From: Flavobacteriales bacterium
Lineage (GTDB): Bacteria > Bacteroidota > Bacteroidia > Flavobacteriales_D > Crocinitomicaceae
Direction: 5' to 3'
Assembly: GCA_947500875.1 (NCBI GenBank)
Contig: CANMUN010000003.1
Location: 23,228 to 87,227, forward strand
DNA: 64,000 nt
Part shown: one piece after another, positions 26,734 to 36,003 of the stretch
Numbering within the stretch: position 1 is the first letter of the stretch
Layout of the letters: each line of letters opens with the position of its first letter
Translations under genes and position numbers: made by a program
Notes under the pieces: model-generated
Databases searched by the model: none
Told to the model about the DNA's origin: nothing
The model's input: the letters and a program-made list of their open reading frames with translations, nothing else

Positions 26734-28092
26734 TTATTTAACCTCAACATCGCTTTTCCCTTCGTAAAATTCAATTCGAAGCAAGTCCCCTTTTTTCAGG
26801 GATTTCGCACTGGATAAAATCATGCCGTCTTTTCGGACGATGGAATACCCCCTAGAAAGCACTGCCCTAGGGTCCATGAGAGCTATTTCTTTGGATAAAC
26901 GTTCAAGTTGAAAATGCTGTTTAAGGATGAGATGGCTTGATTTATTGGCTGTTTTATGCCATAAACTCTGCGACTTTTGAAAGGCTAAATTCGTGGTTGA
27001 TTTCAGCGTTTGATTCAATTTAAGAGGCATGTGTATGAGCTGATTTTGATGCTTTTTCAATGAAATGCGAGGTGTTTGTTGAACATTGGAAAGGAGTTGC
27101 AGAAGGTCACGTCGGTTGTTGTCGATATTCCAACGAGATATTCGGGAGATTTTTAATACCGCTTGTTGAATAGCACGTTGGTTCAATTGTTGCATCTCGT
27201 TGAAAGATTGCTGAATGCGCTTTGCGCATTGTTCCACGGACTCGGCGGCCACCTCAAAGATGTGCAGAATGTTATGCGCTAATACGGAAGGGGTAATGGC
27301 ATGGGAATTTGCCACCATTTCAGCAACAGTGAGGTTGGTTGAGTGACCAATTCCGCAGAGAACAGGTATGGGAAATTCAGCAATTTTCTTGCAAAGGAGG
27401 TAGTCGTCATAACAGGACATGCCAACCTCGGCCCCACCTCCTCGAACAATGGCAACGGCATCGAAATGCTTCAAAAGCCGTTCAATTTTCCCTAAAGCTC
27501 CAAGGATTGATTGAATCGCCGGGTCCCCCTGCAGCGTGCAATTGAAAAGGAAGGTGCTAATTCCAAATCGATTTTTTTCAGCCTCAAGCACTTCGTTGAA
27601 ATCCGACAAGCCCTTACTGGAATCTGCGGAAATTAAAGCGATTCTTTTGGGTAAAGGCAATTTCAATTGTTGATTTTTATTTAACAGCCCTTCTTGGTTG
27701 AGTTTTTTGAGCGTTTCAACCCTCAGTTTGTGAAGTTCTCCTAAGGAAAAGCTCGGGTCTATGTCGATGATATGTAAACTCAATCCAAACGTCTCGCTGA
27801 AGACTATTTTTACTTCAAGCAGCAGTTCTTTTCCCTCGGAAAGCGGCTCTTGAACGGTTTTTTCAAAATGCGTTCGTATGCGTTGAAAATGCGTTTTCCA
27901 TAGAACTCCGCTAAGGTTTGCTACAATTTTACCGTTTTCACGTTGCACCAGTTCTGGAAAGGCATGGCCGCTGGCAAATTCGTTCATTTTGTAGAGTTCG
28001 GCACGAACCCAATACGTTTGCTGGTATCGGTTCTCCAGGGTTTTACGGATGGACCCCGCCACCTGTAGCAAGGTGAAAATTTGCTTAGACAT
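26734..28092 (-). CDS. xseA: Exodeoxyribonuclease VII large subunit
   Basis: XseA with XseB degrades single-stranded DNA from both ends. The N-terminal OB-fold domain is at about 5-105, followed by the catalytic region with RIALISADSSKGLSDF and IVRGGGAEVGMSCYDD and the segment CGIGHSTNLTVAEMVA. A coiled-coil region and the ending SRGYSIVRKDG complete it. The track starts at GTG 28095, but ATG 28092 is the next codon and more likely. No xseB follows; rnpA begins 23 bases on. It diverges from prs. Confidence 0.95.
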   Translation of the reverse strand: MSKQIFTLLQVAGSIRKTLENRYQQTYWVRAELYKMNEFASGHAFPELVQRENGKIVANLSGVLWKTHFQRIRTHFEKTVQEPLSEGKELLLEVKIVFSETFGLSLHIIDIDPSFSLGELHKLRVETLKKLNQEGLLNKNQQLKLPLPKRIALISADSSKGLSDFNEVLEAEKNRFGISTFLFNCTLQGDPAIQSILGALGKIERLLKHFDAVAIVRGGGAEVGMSCYDDYLLCKKIAEFPIPVLCGIGHSTNLTVAEMVANSHAITPSVLAHNILHIFEVAAESVEQCAKRIQQSFNEMQQLNQRAIQQAVLKISRISRWNIDNNRRDLLQLLSNVQQTPRISLKKHQNQLIHMPLKLNQTLKSTTNLAFQKSQSLWHKTANKSSHLILKQHFQLERLSKEIALMDPRAVLSRGYSIVRKDGMILSSAKSLKKGDLLRIEFYEGKSDVEVK

Positions 28093-28126
28093 CACTTAAA
28101 ATTAACCATTTAGATGGATGGTTGAG

Positions 28127-28158
28127 TTTGGTAGCGCGAATTTAATGTTCTATCTTTG
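28127..28158 (+). promoter_or_regulatory. prs-rplY promoter
   Basis: TTTG (28127-28130) and TATCTTTG (28151-28158) are 20 bases apart, an excellent Bacteroidota -33/-7 pair. The prs ATG is 19 bases downstream. Confidence 0.75.
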
Positions 28159-28177
28159 CGCACCTTAGGAAAAAATC

Positions 28178-29104
28178 ATGGGAGCAAAATTTTTCGCAGG
28201 ACGCGCCACGTTGGATTTGGGAAGCCGAATTGCCCAACATTACGGGTCGATTTTAGGCGAGGTAACCGTTACCACCTTTAGTGACGGAGAAATTCAACCG
28301 AGTTTCAACGAATCGGTGCGTGGGCAAGATGTTTTCATCATTCAGTCGACAACTCCTCCAGCAGAAAACCTCATGGAAATGCTCTTGTTGATTGACGCTG
28401 CACGCCGAGCTTCAGCGCGCAAAATAATAGCTGTGATTCCTTATTACGGATATGCTCGACAGGATCGTAAAGACCAACCAAGGGTTGCCATCGGAGCTAA
28501 ATTGGTGGCGAATATGTTGATGGCTGCTGGAGCAGATCGCATCATTACCATGGACTTACATGCCGATCAAATTCAAGGGTTTTTTGAGGTGCCTGTGGAT
28601 CATTTGTTTGGCTCAACCATTTTTATCCCGGAAATAGAGCGGCTGAATTTGGACAACATCGTCATTGCAGCCCCGGATGTAGGAGGAGCAAAGCGGGCAA
28701 ATATGTACGCCAAAGTGCTCAATTGTGGACTTGCCTTATGCCATAAGAACCGTAAAAAAGCCAATGAAATTGCTGAAATGACGGTGATTGGAGAAGTGGT
28801 AGGAAAGCATGTAATCATTGTTGACGACATGTGCGATACGGCAGGTACGCTCACCGCTTCTTCTGCTTTATTCATGGAGAATGGGGCCGCATCGGTTCGT
28901 GCTTTTTGCACCCACGCTGTATTGTCGGGGCCTGCATTTGATCGCATTGAAGCATCCACCCTGACGGAGGTCATTGTAACGGACACCATTCCTCATGAAA
29001 GAAAATCCTCCAAAGTTCGCACGTTATCCGTTGACAAGTACTTTGCTTCGGTCATTGACCGTTTGTTGAAAAATGAATCCATCGGAGGAGATTATTATAA
29101 GTAA
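28178..29104 (+). CDS. prs: Ribose-phosphate pyrophosphokinase
   Basis: The enzyme makes PRPP from ribose 5-phosphate and ATP for nucleotide, histidine and tryptophan synthesis. Signatures are FSDGEIQP, the flexible loop YYGYARQDRKD, the metal/ATP segment DLHADQIQGFF and the PRPP loop IIVDDMCDTAGTL. Length 308 is normal. It is followed 19 bases later by rplY, a pair conserved in many bacteria. Confidence 0.98.
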   Translation: MGAKFFAGRATLDLGSRIAQHYGSILGEVTVTTFSDGEIQPSFNESVRGQDVFIIQSTTPPAENLMEMLLLIDAARRASARKIIAVIPYYGYARQDRKDQPRVAIGAKLVANMLMAAGADRIITMDLHADQIQGFFEVPVDHLFGSTIFIPEIERLNLDNIVIAAPDVGGAKRANMYAKVLNCGLALCHKNRKKANEIAEMTVIGEVVGKHVIIVDDMCDTAGTLTASSALFMENGAASVRAFCTHAVLSGPAFDRIEASTLTEVIVTDTIPHERKSSKVRTLSVDKYFASVIDRLLKNESIGGDYYK

Positions 29105-29123
29105 CCAATAAAAATAAATATAA

Positions 29124-29708
29124 ATGAAAACAGCACAGTTGAGCGGTTCGCTAAGAGCGAACGTAGGGAAAAAGGATGCAAGCGCGCTTCGCAACGAAGG
29201 CTTGGTTCCTTGCGTGCTTTATGGACAAGGGGAACAAACCCACTTCGCAGTAAAGCAAGTTGCCATTGAGAAAATCGTTTTTTCTCCCAATGTCTATCAA
29301 ATTGAATTGGATATTGACGGTAAAAAAGCACGAGCAATTATCCGGGAATTGCAGCAGCATCCAACCAAAGACACCGTACAACACGTGGACTTTCTGGAAT
29401 TAAGTGATTCCAAAGAAGTTCGTGTTAAACTTCCTGTTCGCGTCACCGGTTCATCCCGAGGCGTAATGGCAGGGGGTAAACTCATGCAGGTGTTTAGAAC
29501 CTTAAAATGTCAAGGTTTACCATCAGCGCTTCCCGAAGACATTACCGTCGATATTTCTCCGTTGAGAATTGGTCATTCGATTCGAATTTCGAACCTTGAA
29601 ATCCCGGGGGTTAAAATCTTAGAACCTGCTAACGCAGTGGTGGTGGCCGTGAAAATGGCAAGAGGAGCGGTTAAAGGTTCTGATGCAGATCCTGAAGACG
29701 AAGAATAA
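29124..29708 (+). CDS. rplY: Ribosomal protein bL25, long CTC/TL5 form
   Basis: bL25 binds 5S rRNA. The 194-residue length is the long form with an extra C-terminal beta domain (about 95-190) as in CTC and TL5. N-terminal features are GSLRANVGKKDASALRNEG and VLYGQGEQ; then LQQHPTKDTVQHVDFLEL. It closes the prs transcript and is followed by a UUCG-loop terminator. Confidence 0.95.
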   Translation: MKTAQLSGSLRANVGKKDASALRNEGLVPCVLYGQGEQTHFAVKQVAIEKIVFSPNVYQIELDIDGKKARAIIRELQQHPTKDTVQHVDFLELSDSKEVRVKLPVRVTGSSRGVMAGGKLMQVFRTLKCQGLPSALPEDITVDISPLRIGHSIRISNLEIPGVKILEPANAVVVAVKMARGAVKGSDADPEDEE

Positions 29709-29722
29709 AATCATTCAAAGAG

Positions 29723-29743
29723 AACCGCTTCGGCGGTTTTTTT
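29723..29743 (+). terminator. Intrinsic terminator after prs-rplY
   Basis: AACCGC / GCGGTT enclose the very stable TTCG tetraloop, followed by a run of seven T residues counting the stem end. Confidence 0.9.
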
Positions 29744-29777
29744 ATTTCCTAATTTTACCACAAAAAGAAAATTCAGC

Positions 29778-31316
29778 ATGAAAATACAAGACATACTTCA
29801 TCAATTCGGAATCCAAACAACCAATCCGGGAGGATTTTCCGGAACGCTCGTATCAACGGAATTATCTTCCACTGAAATCGTGTCAAGTTCTCCGGTGGAC
29901 GGGAAAGTAATTGCTGCGGTAAAACCGCTAACGGAAAAAGGGTACCATGACATCGTTGAAAAATCAGCGAAAGCGTTCATTGAATGGCGAACGGTACCTG
30001 CTCCAAAGCGAGGCGAAGTGGTTCGTCAATTAGCGGAACAATTGCGCGTTCATAAAGAAGCCCTTGGAACCTTGGTTTCCTACGAAATGGGTAAATCCTT
30101 GCAAGAGGGACTCGGAGAAGTTCAAGAAATGATTGATATCTGCGACTTCGCGGTTGGATTGTCGAGGCAACTATACGGATTAACCATGCACTCGGAGCGT
30201 CCTGGACATCGCATGTATGAGCAATATCACCCTCTGGGAATTGTTGGAATCATTTCCGCGTTTAATTTTCCGGTGGCCGTGTGGAATTGGAATTCTGCAC
30301 TGGCTTGGGTTTGCGGCGATGTATGCGTTTGGAAACCTTCCGAAAAAACGCCGATTACCGCCTTGGCTTGTCAGTACATCACCAATGAAGTGTTCTCAAA
30401 GAACGGGGTTCCAGACGGTGTTTCGTCCCTGGTAATCGGTGGCCCTGAATTGGGTAAGCTGATGGCTTCGGATGTCAGGATTCCTTTGGTTTCTGCTACG
30501 GGTTCTACCCGTATGGGGAAATCAGTGGGCGCTGCAGTAGGAGCTCGATTGGGCCATTCATTGTTGGAATTAGGAGGCAATAATGCCATCATTATTACCC
30601 CTTCGGCCGATTTGAAAACGGTAGTTCCGGGTGCTGTATTCGGTGCTGTTGGAACCGCCGGTCAACGTTGTACTTCCACCCGCCGACTGATCATTCACGC
30701 ATCGGTTTACGAACAAGTAAGGGATGCTTTGGTAAAAGCGTATGCCCAGTTGCGCATTGGAAATCCATTAGATGCATCGAATCATGTCGGACCCTTGATC
30801 GATCAAGATGCTGTTGCTGCCTATAAACAAGCCATTGCTCAAGCCATAGAGCAAGGAGGTAAGGTCGTGGTTGAGGGAGGTGTTTTGACGGGCGAAGGGT
30901 ATGAATCCGGGTGTTTTGTGAAACCTTGCATCATCGAAGCAGAGAACCATTTGGCCATTGTGCAGCACGAAACCTTTGCGCCCATCTTGTACCTCATGCA
31001 ATACCGCGGGGATGTTCATGAGGCAATTGCGTTACAAAATGGTGTTCCCCAGGGCTTGTCCTCTGCTATTATGACCCACAATTTAAAAGAATCCGAGGCC
31101 TTTTTATCGCACGCTGGTTCCGATTGTGGAATTGCTAATGTGAACATTGGGACATCCGGCGCGGAAATCGGTGGAGCATTCGGCGGCGAAAAGGAAACGG
31201 GAGGAGGACGGGAGTCGGGTTCCGATTCTTGGAAGATTTACATGCGTCGGCAAACCAACACAATTAATTACTTGGACAGCTTGCCTCTGGCACAAGGAAT
31301 TAAATTTGATTTGTAA
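29778..31316 (+). CDS. Aldehyde dehydrogenase, ALDH7 (antiquitin/aminoadipate semialdehyde) type
   Basis: The enzyme oxidises an aldehyde to an acid with NAD(P). The general base fits E264 in ELGGNNAII and the catalytic cysteine C298 in GTAGQRCTSTRR. Overall sequence, such as YHPLGIVGIISAFNFPVAVWNWN, resembles ALDH7A1, which acts on 2-aminoadipate semialdehyde in lysine breakdown or on betaine aldehyde. Length 512 is typical. It sits alone after the prs-rplY terminator; a possible -7 box TAATTTTA lies at 29750-29757. The true substrate cannot be read from context. Confidence 0.9.
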   Translation: MKIQDILHQFGIQTTNPGGFSGTLVSTELSSTEIVSSSPVDGKVIAAVKPLTEKGYHDIVEKSAKAFIEWRTVPAPKRGEVVRQLAEQLRVHKEALGTLVSYEMGKSLQEGLGEVQEMIDICDFAVGLSRQLYGLTMHSERPGHRMYEQYHPLGIVGIISAFNFPVAVWNWNSALAWVCGDVCVWKPSEKTPITALACQYITNEVFSKNGVPDGVSSLVIGGPELGKLMASDVRIPLVSATGSTRMGKSVGAAVGARLGHSLLELGGNNAIIITPSADLKTVVPGAVFGAVGTAGQRCTSTRRLIIHASVYEQVRDALVKAYAQLRIGNPLDASNHVGPLIDQDAVAAYKQAIAQAIEQGGKVVVEGGVLTGEGYESGCFVKPCIIEAENHLAIVQHETFAPILYLMQYRGDVHEAIALQNGVPQGLSSAIMTHNLKESEAFLSHAGSDCGIANVNIGTSGAEIGGAFGGEKETGGGRESGSDSWKIYMRRQTNTINYLDSLPLAQGIKFDL

Positions 31317-31344
31317 AAAGCGCATTTTTCCAATGCCGCTTTCC

Positions 31345-31352
31345 TATCTTTG
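31345..31352 (+). promoter_or_regulatory. -7 promoter box of the PfkB-DUF349-kinase-GT9 run
   Basis: TATCTTTG is a perfect match and overlaps the TTG used as start in the ORF track, which argues that the true start is the ATG at 31368, 15 bases downstream. Confidence 0.65.
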
Positions 31353-31367
31353 CTGAAAATAAGATTC

Positions 31368-32300
31368 ATGCAATTATTAACTGTGGGAAGTGTCGCGTTT
31401 GATGCGATTGAAACTCCTTTCGGAAAATCCGATAAAATTGTTGGGGGGGCGGGTACGTATATTACTTTAGCCGCTTCGTTTTTTAACCAAAACCAAGGTT
31501 TGGTTTCGGTGGTTGGAGAGGACTTTCCGAAGGAAGTGTTGGAGAAGATTCATTCCAGAGGCATAGATATCTCAGGAATACAAATTCCTGAGGGAGGAAA
31601 AACGTTTTTTTGGGTAGGACGCTACCACAACGACATGAATTCTCGCGACACCTTAGTTACCGAGTTAAATGTTCTTGGAACGTTCGATCCGGTGGTTCCG
31701 GTTCAGTTCAAAAATGCTCCGTTCTTAATGTTGGGTAATCTGAGTCCAGATGTACAGCGCAAGGTGGTGGATCAAATGGAACAACGTCCTAGGTTAATTG
31801 CCATGGATACCATGAATTTCTGGATGGATATTGCTTTAGAGGAGTTGCATAAAACGCTCAAAGTGGTGGATCTGTTAATTATCAATGATGAGGAAGCACG
31901 CCAGTTGACCCATCAATATTCCTTAAAAACGGCTGCGGCCAAAATCATGGAATTAGGTCCCAAAAGTGTTATAATTAAGAAAGGCGAACACGGCGCCTTA
32001 CTGTTTCATGGCGGACAGATCTTTTCTGCCCCGGCCTTGCCCTTGGAAGAAGTATTTGATCCAACAGGCGCAGGAGATTCTTTTGCGGGTGGCTTAATGG
32101 GATATTTATCATCGCAGGAAGAAGTTTCCTTTGACTCGCTTAAAAAAGCCGTCATCGCAGGTTCAGCAGTAGCTTCCTTTTGTGTAGAAAAATTCGGAAC
32201 GCAACGCCTCGAAGAAATAACACGAAACGACATTGCAGAGCGAATGTCCATGTTACACCAATTATCGCATTTTGAATTAACCGGTTATGGAGCAGCTTAA
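31368..32300 (+). CDS. PfkB family sugar/nucleoside kinase
   Basis: PfkB kinases phosphorylate sugars or nucleosides. The second PfkB signature with the catalytic aspartate is DPTGAGDSFAGGLMGY near the C-terminus; the GGAGTYITLAASFF segment is the first. I move the start from the tracked TTG 31350 to ATG 31368, giving MQLLTVGSVAFDAIETPFG, because a perfect -7 box overlaps the TTG. The protein is about 310 residues. Substrate unknown. It begins a chain of five overlapping genes; the DUF349 gene starts 14 bases before this stop. Confidence 0.88.
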   Translation: MQLLTVGSVAFDAIETPFGKSDKIVGGAGTYITLAASFFNQNQGLVSVVGEDFPKEVLEKIHSRGIDISGIQIPEGGKTFFWVGRYHNDMNSRDTLVTELNVLGTFDPVVPVQFKNAPFLMLGNLSPDVQRKVVDQMEQRPRLIAMDTMNFWMDIALEELHKTLKVVDLLIINDEEARQLTHQYSLKTAAAKIMELGPKSVIIKKGEHGALLFHGGQIFSAPALPLEEVFDPTGAGDSFAGGLMGYLSSQEEVSFDSLKKAVIAGSAVASFCVEKFGTQRLEEITRNDIAERMSMLHQLSHFELTGYGAA

Positions 32301-33990
32301 CACGCTTTTAGATCAATTACAAACCTATGCGCTTCGGGATGATTTAGTCCCGTGCGGAAAAGAAATCAACGATTTGAAGATTTCATTTGAAGACACTTTG
32401 TTGGAAATGGAACGGGTGAATCAAATCCAAATGCTTGAAGCAAGAGATGCCGGAGAAACCATCGATTCAACCGATTTTTCGGAAATTAAAAATGCTTTCT
32501 TAGACCTCTACAAACGATTGCATGAGCAACGTAAACAACAAATTCTACTCAAGGATGCCCTTGAAAAAGAGAATTTAAAGTTGAAAAGAAGCTTAATTGA
32601 GGATTTGAAAAAAATCATTGAATCGGAGGAGAACATCGGAACAGCTTTCAATGCGTACAAAAGCATTCATGAAACTTGGAAGAAAGTGGGGGATATTCCC
32701 CGAGATCAACGGGATGCGGTTCAAAAGGAATATTCTCGACTCATTGAGATTTTCTTTTATACCATGCGCATTTATCGTGAAATCAAAACCCACGACTATA
32801 AAAGGAATTCGCAGAACAAGCAGGTGGTTCTTCACAAACTTCAACAGTTGCGAAATGAAGAGGAGGATATCAAAACGGTCGAGCAGCAACTTAGGACTTT
32901 GCAGGACGAATGGGAGGAAATTGGACCGGTACAAAACGAGGAATGGGATGCTTTAAAGACCAAATATTGGGAGGTTGTTCGACAGATTTACGATAAAATC
33001 AATGCCCATTACGAGGCGCAACGGCAGGTCTATGAGAAAAACATCGAGGCAAAGAAGGCATTGGTGCTTCAAATGCAAGAACTTTGCGTGCATGCCGGCG
33101 AAGCCAATTCCTTCAAGACGTGGGATGCTTTGACTGAAAAGGTGAAGTCCGTTCAAGAGGAATATAAAAAGATAGGCCCTGGAGCTCGAAAAGAAAACGA
33201 TCTCGTTTGGAAACAGTTTAGAACAGCTATCGACGCCTTTTTTGAGCTTAAGAAAAATAAGGCGAAAGAACAACAAGCCGCCTTGTCGGAACGAATCGAG
33301 GCGAAGAAAAAACTAATTCTTGAAGCAGAACAATTGAAAGATTCAATTGGGAAAGAAGCGACCCAGCGCATCATTCAATTGCAGAAGGATTGGAAAAATA
33401 TCGGTAATTCTGGTAAAGCGGAGAATCAGCTTTGGGCCAAGTTTCGAGGGGCATGCGATGCTTTTTTTGCGGCAAAGGATGCGGAGAATGCAGCTGCGGA
33501 CAAGGCATTGGAGGAAAACTATGAACTCAAGTTAGCTGTGATCGAAAAAATCAAGGCCTTTGAACCCGTCGATAAAACCGAAGGCTTGGCTCAATTGAGA
33601 GGCTTTTCCGGGGAATTCACCGCCATTGGTCATGTTCCTGCTTCGAAAAAAGATCAAGTCTATAAATCCTATAAAACAGCCCTTGATAAGGCATACGAAG
33701 CCCTCAAGTTGAATCAAAAAGAGCGTGAGCAATGGGATTTCAAAGCAAAGCTTGACGAAATGTTGACATCGCCCGACCGGGTGAAACAGGTCCAACGCGA
33801 ACGAACCGAACTTCGAAAGAACATTGAACGTTTAGAACAAGAAATCAATCGAATGGAAACGAACCTGGCATTTTTTGCAAGATCCAAAGGAGCGGACTCC
33901 TTGAGATCAGAGGTGGCAGTTAAGGTGCAAGGAATTCAGGAACAAATTAGTGTTTTAAAGCAAAGACTTAAATTATTGCCGAATGAATAG
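32287..33990 (+). CDS. DUF349 repeat protein
   Basis: The 567-residue protein is almost all helix and built of repeated about 70-residue DUF349 units, visible as W..IG.. segments (WKKVGDIPRD, WEEIGPVQNEEWD, YKKIGPGARKEND, WKNIGNSGKAENQLW, FTAIGHVPASKKD). It has a highly charged C-terminal coiled coil. No signal peptide, so it is cytosolic. DUF349 proteins are abundant in Bacteroidota and their role is unknown. It overlaps the kinase upstream by 14 bases and the membrane protein downstream by 8. Confidence 0.93.
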   Translation: MEQLNTLLDQLQTYALRDDLVPCGKEINDLKISFEDTLLEMERVNQIQMLEARDAGETIDSTDFSEIKNAFLDLYKRLHEQRKQQILLKDALEKENLKLKRSLIEDLKKIIESEENIGTAFNAYKSIHETWKKVGDIPRDQRDAVQKEYSRLIEIFFYTMRIYREIKTHDYKRNSQNKQVVLHKLQQLRNEEEDIKTVEQQLRTLQDEWEEIGPVQNEEWDALKTKYWEVVRQIYDKINAHYEAQRQVYEKNIEAKKALVLQMQELCVHAGEANSFKTWDALTEKVKSVQEEYKKIGPGARKENDLVWKQFRTAIDAFFELKKNKAKEQQAALSERIEAKKKLILEAEQLKDSIGKEATQRIIQLQKDWKNIGNSGKAENQLWAKFRGACDAFFAAKDAENAAADKALEENYELKLAVIEKIKAFEPVDKTEGLAQLRGFSGEFTAIGHVPASKKDQVYKSYKTALDKAYEALKLNQKEREQWDFKAKLDEMLTSPDRVKQVQRERTELRKNIERLEQEINRMETNLAFFARSKGADSLRSEVAVKVQGIQEQISVLKQRLKLLPNE

Positions 33991-34654
33991 AATCACCAAC
34001 TCCTTTATTTTGGTGCTGTTTTTTCCAGTAATGGCCTTGTCCATTTTTATTTCTTTTGACTTACCCTTAGGTGTTTTTAGAACCACCGGGTCACAACTTC
34101 CGTATCGCTACGAAATCCTCCTTGGGTTTACCTTACTCATAGCCATTTTATTCGCTAACCGAAGTATAAAGCGCTGGATGGGTTTAGTGACCGTTGCTCA
34201 AAAAAGCAGGTTTGTTTTCAGTGCTCCGATTTCATTAGAACGCCGAAAAACCGTTCTTGCTTATGGGGTCTTGGAATCTTTGATTTACACCCTAATTGGC
34301 ATAGGACTCATGATATTGACAAAGGAGTCCTTTCCGGCGGCACTTATTTTCTTGTTCTTTGGAATGGAAGGCTTAGTTTTTACCGTTTTTGGAGCAAATA
34401 AATTCGCCTTAGGTCTGAGTTCCAAGGCAATTATCGTGGCAGATCGCGAGATTACGGTAATTTATTACACGGGATTGAGAAAAGTGAGCATAAGCCAACA
34501 AACGCTGTATTTTGATTACCTGGAATCGCTGCAATTGAGTTTCCCAATCGATGCAATTCCTCCGGAACAACGGAAGTCTTTCTTAATCAATTTAGAATCG
34601 GTTGTTGATCCCACGAAGGTGCTCATTCACAACCTTGGATCATGGAAGAAGTAA
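33983..34654 (+). CDS. Membrane protein of unknown function with C-terminal PH-like region
   Basis: Four hydrophobic segments occur at about residues 8-27, 44-60, 92-112 and 118-138 of 223. The last 80 residues are soluble and beta-rich (AIIVADREITVIYYTGLRKV, then a short helix), reminiscent of bacterial PH-like domains, though I cannot confirm this. It overlaps DUF349 by 8 bases and the signalling kinase by 13, so it is made in step with both. A membrane partner for the soluble kinase downstream is an attractive inference. Confidence 0.78.
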   Translation: MNRITNSFILVLFFPVMALSIFISFDLPLGVFRTTGSQLPYRYEILLGFTLLIAILFANRSIKRWMGLVTVAQKSRFVFSAPISLERRKTVLAYGVLESLIYTLIGIGLMILTKESFPAALIFLFFGMEGLVFTVFGANKFALGLSSKAIIVADREITVIYYTGLRKVSISQQTLYFDYLESLQLSFPIDAIPPEQRKSFLINLESVVDPTKVLIHNLGSWKK

Positions 34655-36003
34655 AAATTCTAATCATTGAAGACGATGCATCCTTTGCCTCGTTGCTGCA
34701 AAACCAACTTTCAATGTTAGGGTACAGCCCTTACGATTTGGTGCATATTGATAATTTGGCAGAGGCACAGGAAATCAAACTCGAGTTTGATCCCGATGTT
34801 ATTTTATTGGACTTAAACATTCGCGATTCCTCCGGGATTGAAACCTATGAGAAAATCAATTCGGTATTCAAAGAAGCGCCCATCGTAGTCTTGTCGGGGA
34901 TGGATGACCGTAATTTGGCTCTCCGAATCGTAGCTAAAGGAGCCCAGGATTATTTGCTAAAGAATGAAATCAATGGAGGGGCTCTCGACAAAACCATAAA
35001 ATATGGAATGCTTCGTAAGACCTTCCAAGTTAAGTTGTCGGAGTCCGAGAGAAAGTACAAAGACCTTTTTTACAACTCCCCCCAGCCCATGCTTCAACTG
35101 GTGGATTCCACCAAAGAAATCAGCTATTGCAACCAAGCCGCAATAAAGCTCTTTGATGCAGATAATGCTTCTGACTTAATTGGGGTAAACCTCATGAGGT
35201 TTTTACCGTCGGATCGCTCCCTAACACCGAATGAATTGATGGTTGATTCCACGAATGAACTTCAGGTGTTGCATTCACTCAAAGGCAATGTTCGAATGGT
35301 ACAAGTAACCTTAAACCCTTTGCAAGAAGAAAAAGATGCGGCGATTTGTTTAATTGTGGATAAAACCGAGGAACAGGCCTTTGAGCAGAAAAAATACGAT
35401 ATAATTGCCCAAGCAGAAGAAGGAGAAAAAAAGAAAATTGCCCGTGAATTGCACGACGGAATAGGCCAACAGCTGGTTTTATTAAACCTCTTACTGCAAA
35501 ACATTGAGGCGAAAGAAGGGGAACAAGCATCCTTGGATAATATTCGTCAACTTTTACAAAGCTCAATCCAAGAACTGCGTGAATTGGCGTATAACCTTCT
35601 TCCCCCTGCTTTGGATAAAGGATTTGTCAATGCTTTGGAGCGTTTTTCCCACAGGATTAATTCTTTGGGTTCGGTGGTTTTAAATTTAAACCTGAGTACT
35701 GCCTTGACCGAGGATTCTTTTATCAACGTTGACAGTTTTAATTTGTACCGCATCGTTCAAGAGGTGCTCAACAATGCCTTGAAGCATTCCAAGGCTACAC
35801 GAATTGATATTTACGTTGAGGTGCAAAACGAGCACTTCGTGATCCGGATTATCGATAATGGGGTAGGGTTTGATGCCGAGGCGGTAAGCGAAGGACTCGG
35901 TCTTCCGAACATTAAGTATCGGATGAAAATGACCGGGATTCGCGGCGAGCTAAGCAGCGAACCAGGTAAAGGGGTTGAAGTTGTCTTAAAGGTTGCGCGG
36001 TGA
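34642..36003 (+). CDS. Receiver-PAS-histidine kinase (NarX-like HisKA_3) signalling protein
   Basis: Domain order is unusual: a CheY-like receiver first (about 4-120, acidic pocket E10 D11 D12, phospho-acceptor D57 in ILLDLNIRD), then a PAS domain (about 135-245), then a HisKA_3 dimerisation segment with H271 in IARELHDGIGQQL, and a HATPase_c domain ending with DNGVGFDAEA and GLGLPNIKYRMKM. No membrane segment, so it senses inside the cell or through a partner. No output regulator gene is adjacent. It overlaps the 4-TM protein by 13 bases and GT9 by 4. Confidence 0.92.
   Translation: MEEVKILIIEDDASFASLLQNQLSMLGYSPYDLVHIDNLAEAQEIKLEFDPDVILLDLNIRDSSGIETYEKINSVFKEAPIVVLSGMDDRNLALRIVAKGAQDYLLKNEINGGALDKTIKYGMLRKTFQVKLSESERKYKDLFYNSPQPMLQLVDSTKEISYCNQAAIKLFDADNASDLIGVNLMRFLPSDRSLTPNELMVDSTNELQVLHSLKGNVRMVQVTLNPLQEEKDAAICLIVDKTEEQAFEQKKYDIIAQAEEGEKKKIARELHDGIGQQLVLLNLLLQNIEAKEGEQASLDNIRQLLQSSIQELRELAYNLLPPALDKGFVNALERFSHRINSLGSVVLNLNLSTALTEDSFINVDSFNLYRIVQEVLNNALKHSKATRIDIYVEVQNEHFVIRIIDNGVGFDAEAVSEGLGLPNIKYRMKMTGIRGELSSEPGKGVEVVLKVAR

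Noticed and set aside
31350-31367. TTG start of the PfkB kinase in the ORF track
   Set aside because: A perfect -7 promoter box overlaps this TTG, so it cannot be in the message; ATG 31368 gives the normal family N-terminus.
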